Below are positions 22,237 through 33,164 of a stretch of 64,000 bases of DNA, piece by piece. Numbering within the stretch: the stretch's first letter is position 1; every line of letters starts with the position of its first letter. The notes below the pieces were generated by a model. That model searched no databases and had not been told where the DNA came from. It worked only from the letters and a program-made list of their open reading frames with translations. The position numbers and the translations under genes were made by a program. This DNA comes from Doryteuthis pealeii (taxonomy: Eukaryota > Mollusca > Cephalopoda > Myopsida > Loliginidae): positions 69,642,139-69,706,138 of the forward strand of contig CM042152.1 in assembly GCA_023376005.1 (NCBI GenBank). The letters run 5' to 3'.

Positions 22237-22960
22237 TAAGGGTACCGGCTCCCCGAATGCAACAGAACTGCAACAAGGGAAAGTAAAATGGGCATCAGAG
22301 AAGAGACAACACTGGCCCCCTCTACCCCCGGCTCTACCCCAGACAGCCCTGTTGGCTGGGGCTTAAGAATACACCGACTGCACCTCTGCAGAGGGGTAAG
22401 ACTCCCCCAAGGGAGCCACCTGTTGGCCTTGGGTGGTGACCCGTGATGCTTAAGAATGGAACTTTGGTGGCTGAACAGTCCATGACATGCAACATTCCAC
22501 TTTGGTCCTTACTTAAGCTAGACAGGCAGTTGGAGAAGCCTACTCGGATCAGTAGGCTGGTCATGTCAAGCCCTAGCACCTATAAGATTGTCCCAACCCT
22601 ATTGCCCTTATGGCAAGCTCCAACCCTTTTTATCATATATGTGCTAGAAGATGGTGGCTGAGGATTTCAATGTCCTGGGAAGGATGTTAAACTCTATCTG
22701 ATGGTGAAGTTCCAGTTCTGGAGGTCTGGGGAATGTGGAGTACCCTTTCATTGCTATTAGCCCCAGGTCTACTCTGACCCAGACTGATAATCCCTGTTAG
22801 GATCCGATCTATTAGTAAAATAGAACAAAAGGAGTTCTAAAAAATGTGTTTAAAAAAAGATTGAGTACCTATCAAGAATTAATAAAACAAAACCCCTTCA
22901 GCATAAAATAACCCAACAGGGGTTGACATGCTGTAAAATCCAACCAACCAGCTAACTACC
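22237..22960 (+). mobile_element. R1 repeat, longest copy
   Basis: It runs from about 'ggtaccggctccccgaatgc' through 'ctgcagaggggtaagactcc', 'gttggccttgggtggtgacc' and 'attgcccttatggcaagctc' to the tail 'cccaacaggggttgacatgc' and CCAACCAACC. A plus-frame open stretch is partly conserved between copies (PTLLPLWQAPTLFII), but lacks a known domain. Confidence 0.7.
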
Positions 22961-22964
22961 CTCA

Positions 22965-23684
22965 GCTGGAAAAGATGTTAGGGGGGGCTATCATCTTTTT
23001 TTAATACTATAAATGGAATTCGGGTTAGCAGAATGAGTGTACAGAACAGATGACAGAACAATTATGAATTTTGTTTTATTTTTTCTAATAATAATAATAA
23101 TAATAATGATAAAAGAAAAGAAGTTTATACGTTCTCCGATCCAATCCATAAGCAACCAGATCTGGGAATTTAGGTCATAGGCATTAATCTTCTCCATGGA
23201 TTACTCTTCTCGCTCATCTGTGTGTGCATCTATGTGGATAGATCTGCATCTAACAATAGAAAAAGAAGTTGAGAGAACAGTCATGGGGAAAATGCATTCA
23301 GAAGTACTTAATGAACTGTTTATAAATAAAGACAAAGCAGAGGGTTGATGTATGGAAAACCAAAAATACGCAATAAAGTTGAAAATAAAAAGAGATTTTC
23401 AATCAACTTTTCAAGATTTTGTTTTTTGGTTTTTTTTATAAATGGGTTATTACTGTCATTAAAAAACTATTAAAAATAACTATTTATTTTTTATGATTTT
23501 TTTTTTTATCTTTCACAATTTTTTTAATATTATTTATTTTTTATCAATAACTATTAAAAATAACTATTAAGAATAACTAAAACTAAAAATAAATTTCCTC
23601 TTTTTTATCATCAAACTCAATGGAATAGAGTTTTTGTTTATTTTATTTATTTATTTAAAATAAAGAAACTGAAATAATTTGTAG
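22965..23684. other. AT-rich interval, no gene
   Basis: It contains (ATA)n at 23088-23107 and homopolymer runs at 23410-23600. No SINE, Helitron or coding signal is recognised. Confidence 0.5.
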
Positions 23685-24190
23685 GTTGTCTCAGGTTCTA
23701 GTCCTTCCTTTAGGTCAATTCTCCTTCCTTACAGTCTTCAGTTCCAGACTTTGGCCCTTACTAAGACTAAACGGACAGTCAGAGAGGCACCCTCTGATCA
23801 ATCAGATGGTCACATCCAGCTCTAGCACCTATATGATTGTCCCAACCATATTACCTTTATGGCAAGCCCCAACCCTTTTTATCATATTGGTGCTAGAAGG
23901 CGGTGGCTGATGGTCTTCATGCCCTGGGAATGACATTAAACACTATCTGATGGTGAGGTTCCAGTTTTGGAGGTTTGGGGAATAAGGAGCACCCCTTCAT
24001 CACCATTGCTCCCTGGTCCACTCTGACCTGGAGTGGTAGTACCTATTAGGGTCTCATTTATGGGTTAAATAGAAAAATGTGTTTATAGAATAAATTTGAG
24101 TATCCATTAAGAATTAATTTATTTCAAAACTTTGACTTTAAATGACCCACCGTAGTTGATATGCCATAAAACAAAATAGACCAAACAAAT
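23685..24190 (+). mobile_element. R1 repeat, 5' truncated
   Basis: Shares 'ctagcacctatatgattgtc', 'tggcaagccccaaccctttt', 'ctatctgatggtgaggttcc' and a degraded tail ('gacccaccgtagttgatatg'). The 5' part present at 22237 and 25185 is missing. Confidence 0.65.
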
Positions 24191-24389
24191 CAGTTCCAGA
24201 CTTTCTTGCATATGTCTAAGTTACAGCAACAATCTCCATTTGTGGTGAAGTCACAACTGACCAAATAAAAGCAATTTTAAATTTCAGATCATTCTGCTGG
24301 ACTCTGTATGAATTAATTCAAAATAAACAAAGAACCAAACGAATATAAATAAGAGCCAACATTCTTCCAAAAGGAAACAGAATGGTTAT

Positions 24390-24640
24390 GTATTTACCCA
24401 ACCCCTCTAGAACAAACAGGATGCGACACAAGGTTAATGGTTATTATGAGAGGAAATAGACTTATTAAGTCAAGTATAAACCTTGGACAAGGCTGTTTGT
24501 GTTTCATGTCATGCTAAAGCTTTTGGGAAAAGTATGATTGGTCGGTTGGATTTTATGGCATGTCAACCCTTGGGTTATTTTATGTTGAAGACATTTTTGT
24601 TTTATTCATCCTTGTTGGGTAATCATTTTTTTTTTTTTTT
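24390..24640. repeat. Family-B SINE end and R1 tail fragment
   Basis: 24390-24440 is a minus-strand SINE-B end ('aggatgcgacacaaggtt'). 24537-24640 is a minus-strand R1/LINE tail ('ttatggcatgtcaaccct...gggttattttatg') ending in a T run. Confidence 0.6.
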
Positions 24641-24760
24641 TTGCAAACCCATTTTTTTTCATCTATGTCTATGGCAGCAATTTCAAGATCATTCTGCCAA
24701 ACCCTGTATGAATAAATTCAAAACAAACAAAGAACTAAGTAAAAAAAAAAAAAAGAAAAG

Positions 24761-25005
24761 TAAAGTCGTTGGGGTGGCCTAAAGTTAGTATCTGCCTGGC
24801 AGCGAGGGAATCTATCCCCTTTTCACTAGCGCTAGACCAAGGAGATTGTTTTAGATGTCTGGAGCGCCACACCTACCATCAGCTCCTCACTTTACCGCAC
24901 ATATCTCCGTGCTACTTATACGCTGCGTTGGCGAGGGCCAGTATCGGACCCTGAACCTTGTGGTTCCTAGTCCAACACTCTACCAACTGAGCTAAGTCAG
25001 CCCTG
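24761..25005 (-). mobile_element. tRNA-derived SINE, family A, full length
   Basis: The head is at the right (plus-strand TACCAACTGAGCTAAGTCAG, the complement of the A-box region). The body is complete to 'taaagtcgttggggtggcct' at the left. About 85% like the copy at 10294. Confidence 0.85.
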
Positions 25006-25184
25006 TAAAGAACTAAATAAATATAAATCCTGCTCGTGCAAAGAGGGGTAAATTTATATATCCTGGAACCTTAAGGCTTATGCCTTTATCACTAAGATTC
25101 TTCTTCAATCTATTCACTTGCTATTCTATGGTAGCTTCAATGTACAAATTTTGTTGTCTGTCCATTCAATTTTCATTTAACAGT

Positions 25185-25770
25185 ACCACCGACTGCACCT
25201 CTACAGAGGGGTAATACTCCCCCAATGGAGTCACCTGTTGACTGTTGGTGGTGACCCATGATGCTTAAGGATGGAACCCTGGTTGATGAGCAGTCCATAA
25301 CATGAAAACATCCACTTTGGTCCTTACTAAGGCTAAATGGGCGGTCGAAGAGGCCCCCTCCGATCAATCGGCTGGTCATGTCCAGCCCTAGTACCTATAT
25401 GATTGTCCCAACTCTATTGCTTTTATGGCAAGCCTCAACCCTTTTTATCATATATGTGCTAGAAGGCGGTGGCTGATGGTCATCATGACCTGGGTATGAC
25501 ATTAAACTCTATCTAATGGTGAGGTTCCAGTTCTGGAGGTCTGGGGAATGTGGAGCACCCCTTCATCTCCATTGCTCCCAGGTCCACTCTGACCCAGAGT
25601 GGTAGTACCTGTCAGGGTCCCATTTATAGGTTAAATAGCAAATTTCTTTACAAAAAAATTCAGTTTAAAAAGTTTTCTTTCAAACTACCACTACAAATCT
25701 TTCAAAACTTGCCAGCATTAAATGACCCACTGGGGTTGATATCCATAAAACAAAACATTTAACAGTAAAA
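25185..25770 (+). mobile_element. R1 repeat, near full length
   Basis: Begins 'ccaccgactgcacctctaca' and ends 'ccactggggttgatatcc'. It has all R1 blocks in order. A short R1/LINE tail in the opposite orientation follows at 25800-25860. Confidence 0.7.
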
Positions 25771-26250
25771 TCAGGTGTGTTTCATGCTATAACCAAAGTG
25801 TTTGGTTTAGTTTGGTTTGTTTAATGGCATATAAACCCTATGGGTTATTTAATGCCAAATCTGTTAGAGTGTGAGATAAAATTTTGTACTTTTTGTAGAT
25901 AGTTTCTGGGATGTATTTTATATCTGATTCATCATTTTTGATACATTCTTATTTCTCTCAAGAAGGTTAAAACATCATCCATGTTAGTATTCTGAAAACA
26001 GATCCCTCATATTATTTAGGGTATTTGCCTCTCATCCCACTTATGAGGACGTGGCACAAGGATACATTTTTATGTGGGCCCACCCACGAGCCAAGACTCA
26101 TGGGTGGTAGGTGCAAAAAAATGCATTGATCCCATCAACATTCCCCTCTCAAGGAGGGCACCTCAGGTACTGGGCAATAAAGCCAGCCCTGTCCCTTTAA
26201 ATCAAGGGGACAGGTGTTGCCTGGGAGATAGCCGCCTGGGATCAACACTG

Positions 26251-26497
26251 TTAATTTACATTAACAAGCACAACAATTGTGTTGAAATATTTCTTTCTGA
26301 TTGGAGTGAAAGCTCTACACTCCATGAGGAAATGTTTGACAGTGCAGGGTGTTTGACATGCCCTGCACCATGGTTGATCCTCTGCTTGAGCATAAAAGAG
26401 TGCTTAAGTCTTGTATGGTCAATGTGCAACCGAGCCAGTATTACTTCTTCCTCTCTGGATTTTCTATATTCCCTGCTTCCATTCTCCCCTTTCTGAA
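26251..26497 (-). pseudogene. LINE ORF2 carboxy-terminal remnant (I/Nimbus-like)
   Basis: Minus strand: YRKSREEEVILARLHIDHTR then, after one frameshift, QPWCRACQTPCTVKHFLMEC and a stop at 26251. CX2CX7HX4C is the zinc-knuckle-like motif that follows the RNase H domain in I-superfamily LINEs. It aligns with the element at 48311-48849 (ASQLRIGHTRLTYSYILKQE, CGTCQTPLTVKHLFMEC). A damaged copy lies in C at about 41990-42290. Confidence 0.8.
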
Positions 26498-26669
26498 TGG
26501 CTGAAGAGATGATTATGATTAATGTTGCTTCTCTAATTAATTGTAACTCAGATTTCTAGAAATAAGATCAGACTATCAGGGGACCTTTTGGTGAAAGGGT
26601 CACTTGATAGCTATGCATGATTAATCATTCTCATTAGGGGGCACCTTTTAAAAATAGAATCAATCATTT

Positions 26670-26990
26670 GGTTCATTGGTTGGTTGGATTTTATGGTATG
26701 TCAATCCTAGTTGGGTTATTTTATGCCGAAAACGTTTTTGTTTTATTCATTCTTGGGTATTTTTTTTCAACACATTTTTTTAATTAATTTTTTTTTTTAA
26801 ACTAAAAAGTTTGAAGCTGTATTCACCAAGATAGAAATGAACAATGAATGGAACGTTAATTTTTTTTCAGAATACAAAGTGTGTCATAAAAGTGCCGAGT
26901 TTGAAGCTATATTTACCAAGATAGAAATGAACAATGAATGGAATATTAATTTTTTCAGAATACAAGGTGTGTCAAAATGTACAAAATATC
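26670..26990. repeat. LINE/R1 tail (minus) and 91-bp tandem duplication
   Basis: 26680-26770 is the shared tail in minus orientation. 26809-26899 repeats at 26900-26975 (ATAGAAATGAACAATGAATG, CAGAATACAA). Function unknown. Confidence 0.65.
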
Positions 26991-27039
26991 ATTTTAAACT
27001 CGTAATGAAAAGCAGATATGCGCAAACCTAAACCAGATA

Positions 27040-27395
27040 CAGTTAAATACACAAATATCTTCAAATTTAATGTAGAAGAAGATTATGTGACTATTTCTTG
27101 TTTGTAAATAATTTTCTCATAAGATGCTATACATGAGATACAGCAAACTATATATAAATGAATAATATTGGGCATGTATTTATTAAAACATTTTTTAACA
27201 AAAATGGGGACCATTTAATGTTGCATACTTAATTTTTGAGTATATATCATACAGGATTGTTCTTTATTCTATGTATTAATTATTTTGACAATAAATTAAA
27301 TACTCCTTTATATACCTCAGCAATTCTTGAGGGTATTGTGATGTAAGCAGTGACATAGTTTCGGTTACACACACCAAATCTCTGTTATAATAAGA
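27040..27395 (-). mobile_element. Helitron-family element, 5' end intact
   Basis: Minus-strand start TCTTATTATAACAGAG... and the GTAACCGAAACTATGTCACT block match the Helitron families. Mid-part 'aatgttgcatacttaatttttgag' aligns with H2. The 3' end is not clear. Confidence 0.6.
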
Positions 27396-27560
27396 TATTG
27401 TATTTGTGTGGCATTTCATATGCAAAAGCAATAAAGCTACAGTTTAACTGTAAATTGTTATACTCTTTTTAATAATATATATATATATATATAATAATAT
27501 ATTATATATATATATATGTGTGAGTAAATATGGAAAATAAATCCGACAATATAAAGAAAA

Positions 27561-27806
27561 TTTGAAAAAACAAGTGTTCCGAAAATATGATGAATTTAAT
27601 TATCGATGTTTAAACATTTCGGTTTCATTAAACCTTCGTCAGGATGTATCTTGTGGTGAAGATTTTCATCTCCTATCATCTATAAAAACATCCATCATTT
27701 TTTTCACCACAAGATACATCCTGACGAAGATTTAATGAAACCGAAATGTTTAAACATCGATAATTAAATTCATCATATTTTCGGAACACTTGTTTTTTCA
27801 AATTTT
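27561..27806. repeat. Long inverted repeat with a hammerhead-like motif in each arm
   Basis: Arms 27561-27660 and 27703-27806 are about 97% complementary, separated by ~40 bp. Each arm holds CCTGACGAAG...GAAACCGAAATGTTTA in the sense that reads as a hammerhead-like unit. The unit is flanked by (TA)n. Confidence 0.9.
27602..27645 (-). ncRNA. Hammerhead-like motif, variant with offset stem II
   Basis: Minus strand: ATC, core CTGACGA, extra A, stem II GGTTT-AATG-AAACC, GAA, stem III ATGTTTAAACAT (self-complementary), C17, GAT. Stem I is only three pairs. Same layout as 15034-15082 with stem I changed from AGTC/GACT to ATC/GAT. The mirror copy in the other arm (27721-27763, plus) has a mismatch in stem II. 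Confidence 0.45.
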
Positions 27807-27933
27807 CTTATATATATAAAATGTTGTTCCGGTTCCAACGGGAGAAAATTCAATATATTTATAAATAAATAAGAAGGTCTGCAAAATGTATTTTGTTGTT
27901 CTCAGAAAAAAATTTTTAATTCTTTTTTGTTTT

Positions 27934-27940
<7 letters not shown>

Positions 27941-27979
<39 letters not shown>
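27941..27979. repeat. (TA)n microsatellite
   Basis: About 19 TA units lead into the 90-bp satellite. A degraded palindrome arm related to 8028-8070 precedes it at 27815-27930. Confidence 0.9.
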
Positions 27980-27981
<2 letters not shown>

Positions 27982-28450
27982 CTGTAAACAGGGCTTCCAA
28001 TTGCCAACCAGCATCTCAGGCAAAATTCACCTTATTAATTGAATGACTCTCATATATGTATATAAAGAAAAAGATACTACTATAAACAATGCTTCCTATT
28101 GCCAACTTCTTTAGGCAAAATTCACCTTATTTATTGAATGAACCTTGTATATATAAATAAAAAGGTAAAACTGTAAACAGTGCTTCCTATTGTCAACTCC
28201 TTTAGGCAACATTCACTTTATTTATTGAATGATCCTCATATATATATATATTTTGAGGATATGTGCTTAATTGAAGTCATACCTAATTTTGGAAATTAAT
28301 TAGTTAATAATTAATGAATTTAGGCAGGTATATATGTTCAAATATAAGGCTAAACAAATCGAGATGCCCGCCTTCAATTAAGCACATATCTTCAAAAAAA
28401 TTTCGGCTTAAAGCCATATAAAAATAAACACATTTGTTTGTTTACTTAAC

Positions 28451-28498
<48 letters not shown>

Positions 28499-29525
28499 TG
28501 CAAACCGTGCTTCCTATTGACAACATATACCCTTGGAAAAGTATGAATTCCCATTATCCCTGCAGCTATGGGTTAAATACTACCACTACAGTTCTTCTAT
28601 TAGTATGGCTCTGGCATTAAATAACCCATGATGTTGATATGCCATTAAACAAAAGAGTCAAGCCAGCTGCCAACTCTTCAGCAAAAATTCATCTTATTAA
28701 TTGAATGACCCTCGTATCGTATACATAAAGAAAAAAAGTGCAACTGTAAACAGTATTTCCTATTGCCAACTCCTCATGCAAAATTCACTTTACTTATTGA
28801 ATGACCCCCCCCCCCCCGTATACATAATGAAAAGATACGACTGTAAACAGTACCTCTTATTGCCAACTCCTTAGACAAAATTCACCTTATTTATTGAACA
28901 ACCCTTGTGTATGCAGTAAATTCTAATAAAAATGGTAAAATCACCTTATTTATTGAATGACCCTTGTATATATAAAGAAAAACATGCAACAGTAAACAGT
29001 GATTTCTATTGCCAACTCCTTAAGAAAATTTACCTTATTTATTGAATGACCCTCATACATATAAAGAAAAACGTGCAACTGTAAACAGTGCTTCCTGTTG
29101 CCAACACCTTAGACAAAATTCACCTTATTTATTGAACGACCTTGTGTATGCAGTAAATTCTAATAAAAATGGTAAAATCCCCTTATTTATTGAATGACCC
29201 TCATATATAATGAAAAACGTGCAACTGTAAACAGTGCTTCCTATTGCCAACTCCTTTGACAAAATTCACCTTGTTTATTGAACGACCATTGTATATGCAG
29301 TAAATTCTAATAAAAATGGTAAAATCCCCTTATTTATTGATATGACCCTCGCATACATAAAGAAAAAGTTGCAACTCCTCACACAAAATTCACTTTACTT
29401 ATTGAATGACTATATATATAAAGAAAAAGATCAGTGCTTCCTATTGCCAACTCCTTAGACAAAATTCACCTTATTTATTGAACGACCATTGTATATGCAG
29501 TAAATTCTAATAAAAATGGTAAAAT
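27979..29525. repeat. ~90-bp satellite array with a higher-order variant
   Basis: Roughly 14 units of the type 'aaaaagatgcaactgtaaac agtgcttcctattgccaact ccttagacaaaattcacctt atttattgaatgaccctcat'. Some units carry an added segment GCAGTAAATTCTAATAAAAA. The array is interrupted at 28249-28495 by a foldback unit and at 28530-28665 by an R1-tail-like piece. The unit recurs in B and C. Confidence 0.9.
28249..28495. repeat. Foldback unit with (TA)n
   Basis: GTGCTTAATTGAAGTCATAC near the left is inverted at right as CTTCAATTAAGCACATATC. The right side ends in 'ggcttaaagccatataaaaa' and (TA)n. The same body follows the ribozyme in the SINE at 32609-32925, so this is a ribozyme-less derivative. Confidence 0.75.
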
Positions 29526-29832
29526 CCGGAATGATAAAGTTCAAGCAAACTCTCAAAGATGGCAATTAGCCGTGACATATTTAGTTGATAATTTCTTGTT
29601 GAGTTTTGAATTAATTCATTCATGTCTAAACACTCGGCTGATGCTTGGTTGATGCTTATAGAAAGGTGGCAAAATATCAACTCTATCAATCTTTATTGAG
29701 TTTTAATTAGAACTCTTCAACTTTTAACACGAGATTCATTCATCATTAATGTCAGCATAAAAATTAAGTGAACTCTTCAAGATTAAATTATTTACTGTGA
29801 AATATTACCATTTTGTACAGGGTGTGGCAGAA

Positions 29833-30054
29833 GGTAGGTATTTACCCAACCCATTCGCAACAGGCAGGATGTGTCGCCCAGTGAGAATCAAACTCACTAT
29901 TTAGTACTAGGTATTTATCCAACCCATTCGCAATGGGTAGGATGTGACACCCAGTGAGAATCAAACTCACTATTCAGTACTAGGTATTTATCCAACCCAT
30001 TTGCAATGGGTAGGATGTGACGCCCAGTGAGAATAAAACTCACTATTCAGTACG
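29833..30054. repeat. 73-bp tandem repeat, three units (copy A)
   Basis: The unit reads 'aggtatttatccaacccatt cgcaatgggtaggatgtgac' and so on to 'actcactatttagtact'. Three units are present here and nine at 46528-47182. More divergent units with extra 'ttatggggcatccagtgaga' continue to about 30780. 29530-29830 is unassigned AT-rich sequence. Confidence 0.9.
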
Positions 30055-30231
30055 AGGTATTTCAACCCTTTCACAACAGACATGATGTGACACAAGTTTG
30101 CAGTTATGGGGCATTCTGTGAGAATCAAACTCATTATTCAGTAGAATGTATTTACTCAACCCATTCGCAACAGACAGGATGTGACACAGTCCCAATTATG
30201 AGGCACCCAGTGAGAATCAAATTCACCAAAG

Positions 30232-30490
30232 ATGCTGATAAAAGGACGCAGTAAAATGGTATCCATGCATCCCAGTTTTTTTTTTCCCTCACCATTTCAA
30301 ACTAACTGTAAATACATTTCAATAGTTTCTTAGAAACGTATTACACAGTATAAGTTACAAGGTAGGAGTTAGACAGCTTTAGTTGGGACCCATAAATTTT
30401 CTCGGTGTCTCATTCAAAGCAAATATGTGCATCCCAGGACGCACTAAATTTAAAAGCTATCAGCATCACTGAATTCCCTATTCATCAGTA
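30232..30490 (+). repeat. Dispersed repeat shared with 47360-47640 and 52530-52860
   Basis: 'gtatccatgcatcccagt', the T run, 'gtaaatacatttcaatag' and 'agctatcagcatcactg' occur at all three sites. Copy A lacks about 36 bp near its start ('ggtgtgcgtcctg...') that copies at 47366 and 52537 keep. Confidence 0.7.
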
Positions 30491-30739
30491 GATATTTACC
30501 CAACCTATTTGCAACAGGTAGGATGTGACACAAAGTCATGATTGTGGGGCATCCTGTGAGATTCAAACACTATTCAGTAGTAGGTATTTAACCAACCCTT
30601 TCACAACGGTTAGGATGTGACACAAGTTTGCAATTATGGGGCATCCAGTGAGAATCAAACTCATTATACAGTAGAATGTATTTATCCAACCCATTCACCA
30701 TAGGTAGGATATGACACATGCTTACATTTATGAAGGATC

Positions 30740-30820
30740 CAGGGAAGATCAAACTCACTATTCAGTAGTAGTTGATCTGCAAGATTAACTTGCAAACCAT
30801 TGAACCATGATGGGACATTG
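30740..30820 (-). mobile_element. tRNA-like SINE head, family D
   Basis: Minus strand: A-box-like TGGTTCAATGGTTTGC and B-box-like GAGTTTGATCTTCC. Its downstream body (to the left) is the source sequence of the 73-bp tandem units, so the tandem array may be an amplified SINE body. Confidence 0.5.
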
Positions 30821-30910
30821 CTTGAGAGAATTATAATTAGAAATAATGCTAGATTCAACAATCTTTCTATGTTGTTTAATTAACTAACCTATAAAGATTG
30901 CTGAATCTAA

Positions 30911-31629
30911 CATTATAGATTTGATTCAAACTCTAAGGAGATTCTGATATGCTGGATCCCAAGCCATATAGGAGTGAGGGGGAATGAAAGAGCTGATTCT
31001 GCAGCTAAATCAGCTCTAGATTTGATCCCAGACATGTTCAAGATTCCATATACTGACTTGAAACCTAAAATTAATAGATTTCTTCATACAAAATGGCAAC
31101 AACGCTGGAATAACAACATCCACAATAAACTCTTCCTAATCAAACCTAATCAAACCCAATTTGAGAGGCTGGAGACCTACTTTTAGAAAGTCTAGAAAGG
31201 AACAAGTCATTGCGTCCCAATTACGCATTGGTCATACAAGATTAACGTACTCCTATATACTCAAATAAGAACAACAACCACAATGTGGAACATGTCAAAC
31301 ACCTTTGACTGTTAAACACTTATTCATGGAATGCAGGTTTTTCACATCAGAAACCGTTATTTTAATGCAAACAATATGAAAGATCTATTTGAAAATGTCA
31401 ACATGGAGGACATTCTGTCCTTTTTGAGGGAAATAAAATTATACCATAGAATATAGACATGAACTTAATCAATACCATACAACATGATCCCCAATGGTGC
31501 TAACACATTGTTAAAACCAATTACTAAAAAGTAAAAATATAAATACACAAACATATATTACTTCGTAACCATTAGGCATGACATAACCCTAGACAGGTTG
31601 ATATGCTGTTAAAATTAATCAACCAACCA
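30911..31629 (+). pseudogene. LINE ORF2 3' end (RNase H and zinc knuckle), copy A
   Basis: Reads ILICWIPSHIGVRGNERAD, the RNase H end typical of I-superfamily LINEs, then NRFLHTKWQQRWN. A 10-bp direct duplication at about 31145-31154 breaks the frame, a TAA at 31266-31268 interrupts IGHTRLTYSYILK, and a 4-bp deletion follows the MECRFF motif. The carboxy terminus ENVNMEDILSFLREIKLYHR ends at 31456. The 3' tail 'aggttgatatgctgttaaaa' and CAACCAACC closes the element at ~31629. It is 5' truncated. Confidence 0.85.
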
Positions 31630-31984
31630 GCAATCAAACAATTTAATGATCATGACACTTCTCATGATGCATGTCAGTGTGATAGGCATGCAAAAACAAC
31701 AGCATCATTATTTGAACTAGTATGCAAATTAACCACACCATATATTATGTAAACCTTTATTTCTCAGTGATATATAAGACACATTGCATGATTTTAAACA
31801 CACTAATAACATGGGCTGTTTTGCGGCAAATCTAACTGAGATTTTCATAGACACCTTCAAACTCTACCTTATCATTACCAAGATTCACACACATACACCC
31901 CCTAAGCCGATTAATAACATCCATGACAAATATGATTTTGATTTTTTTTTCTTTTGTGTAGCATGTCCTTTTTTTCCCTGATTT

Positions 31985-32169
31985 TGATATTGTCTATGAT
32001 GCAGTTACTTATGATAATTAATGAATAAGATACATTCTATGTATTAATGCTTTTGACTATAAATTAAAAACATTGAAAAACTTTCGATATTCCTGAGGGT
32101 ATTGTGATGTAACCAATGGCGTAGTTTTGGTTACAGACAGATAGATACCAAATCTCCATTATAATAAGA
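31985..32169 (-). mobile_element. Helitron-family 5' end fragment
   Basis: Plus-strand end 'ccaaatctccattataataagat' and the block TAGTTTTGGTTACAGACAGA match the H1/H2 5' terminus read on the minus strand. Also present in B (~40700) and D (~49404). Confidence 0.6.
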
Positions 32170-32258
32170 TAAGTAACACCTGGTTACTGACAGTTTTTCA
32201 CCTATGTGATCTTCAGACCAAAAATGTGTTGGAGGGGGGGTATATAAAAATGAAAAGA

Positions 32259-32476
32259 ACAACAAGGTATTTAGGAGGATGATATTTTTACTTAGCCAAT
32301 GCTGCAGTAATAAACAGAAGCCGCAAAACACTGACAAAAACAAAGGCTTACAAACTTCTGTTTGACAAAAGTTTATTTCTATATAGATGATAGCCCTGAT
32401 GATGGTTTGATGAACAAACCGAAACGCTGTAGCATCTTCTAAGTAAAAATATCATCCTTCTAAACACCTTGTTGTT
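32259..32476. repeat. Inverted repeat enclosing a decayed hammerhead-like motif
   Basis: ATTTAGGAGGATGATATTTT (left) is inverted at right as AAATATCATCCTTCTAAAC. Between them, plus 32397-32430 reads CTGATGA-T-GGTTTG...CAAACC-GAAAC, with a good stem II but broken stems I and III. Confidence 0.65.
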
Positions 32477-32608
32477 TTTTTGCTTTTATATACTTACATA
32501 CTGTTGGATTGATTTCCATTTTTCCTTATATATATATATATAGTAAATATGCACATGCAAAAATGAACATTTTTCTCTATTAATAGATGTACATATATAT
32601 ATATGAGG

Positions 32609-32925
32609 TTAAGTAAACAAACAAATGTGTTTATTTTTATATGGCTTTAAGCCGACAATTTTTGGAGGATATGTGCTTAATTGAAGTCGTACCTAATTTT
32701 GAAAATTAATTAGTTAATAATTAATGAATTTCAGGCGGGCATATATGTTCAAATGTAAGGCTAAACGAATCGAGAAAATGTCAATCCCTGAACGTACATT
32801 TCGACCTATTTGGTCTCATCAGCAAGGTTATAGACAGGGGAGACTGCTCCGTGTGTGACTCAAAACCTCGACTGTCAAGTTGACAGGCGAAGTCTCTAAC
32901 CATTACACTAGCTTGCCAATTCCAC
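32609..32925 (-). mobile_element. tRNA-headed SINE carrying a hammerhead ribozyme
   Basis: Minus strand order: tRNA-like head at 32922-32850 (A box TAGTGTAATGGTTAGAG, B box AGGTTTTGAGTC), linker, hammerhead at 32827-32786, body TCTCGATTCGTTTAGCC, 'gtacgacttcaattaagcac', end 'ggcttaaagccatataaaaa'. The same order and similar spacing as 6941-7140. It borders a (TA)n tract. A damaged copy is in B at about 41130-41480. Confidence 0.8.
32786..32827 (-). ncRNA. Hammerhead ribozyme, complete consensus
   Basis: Minus strand: CCTTG, CTGATGA, stem II GACC-AAATA-GGTC, GAA, stem III ATGTACGT, T17, CAGGG. Stem I pairs CCTTG with CAGGG (four Watson-Crick, one G-U). Relative to 7015-7056, stem II changes G-C to A-U on both strands, and stem I changes in a paired manner. 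The cleavage triplet GUU fits NUH. Confidence 0.85.
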
Positions 32926-33003
32926 ATTCTTCGTTCGTTTTGAAACTTATATATATTCCACTTTTTATTGACTTCTTACATGACAGTATGAGGTTAAGTA
33001 AAT

Positions 33004-33040
<37 letters not shown>

Positions 33041-33045
33041 GAGAA

Positions 33046-33120
33046 AGGTAGACGAACACGAGATGTTGTACAAAATGGATGTTTATTTTGTACAACATCC
33101 TGTGTTCGTCTACCTTTCTC
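33046..33120. repeat. Short palindrome, 33-bp arms
   Basis: GAGAAAGGTAGACGAACACG at left is inverted at right (CGTGTTCG-type CTACCTTTCTC), with TTGTACAAAATGGATGTTTA near the centre. It lies between (TA)n and the SINE at 33165. Also in D at 49890-49975. Confidence 0.9.
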
Positions 33121-33164
33121 AACATAATGTCGGATTAATTTCCTCTTATTTCTCCCATTGTGTG

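Noticed and set aside
22443..22661. R1 plus-strand frame as a gene
   Set aside because: Partly conserved between copies but broken in each and without a recognisable domain, so kept only as part of the repeat.
26074..26496. 140-codon plus-strand open frame
   Set aside because: It is the antisense shadow of the LINE carboxy terminus encoded on the minus strand at 26251-26497.
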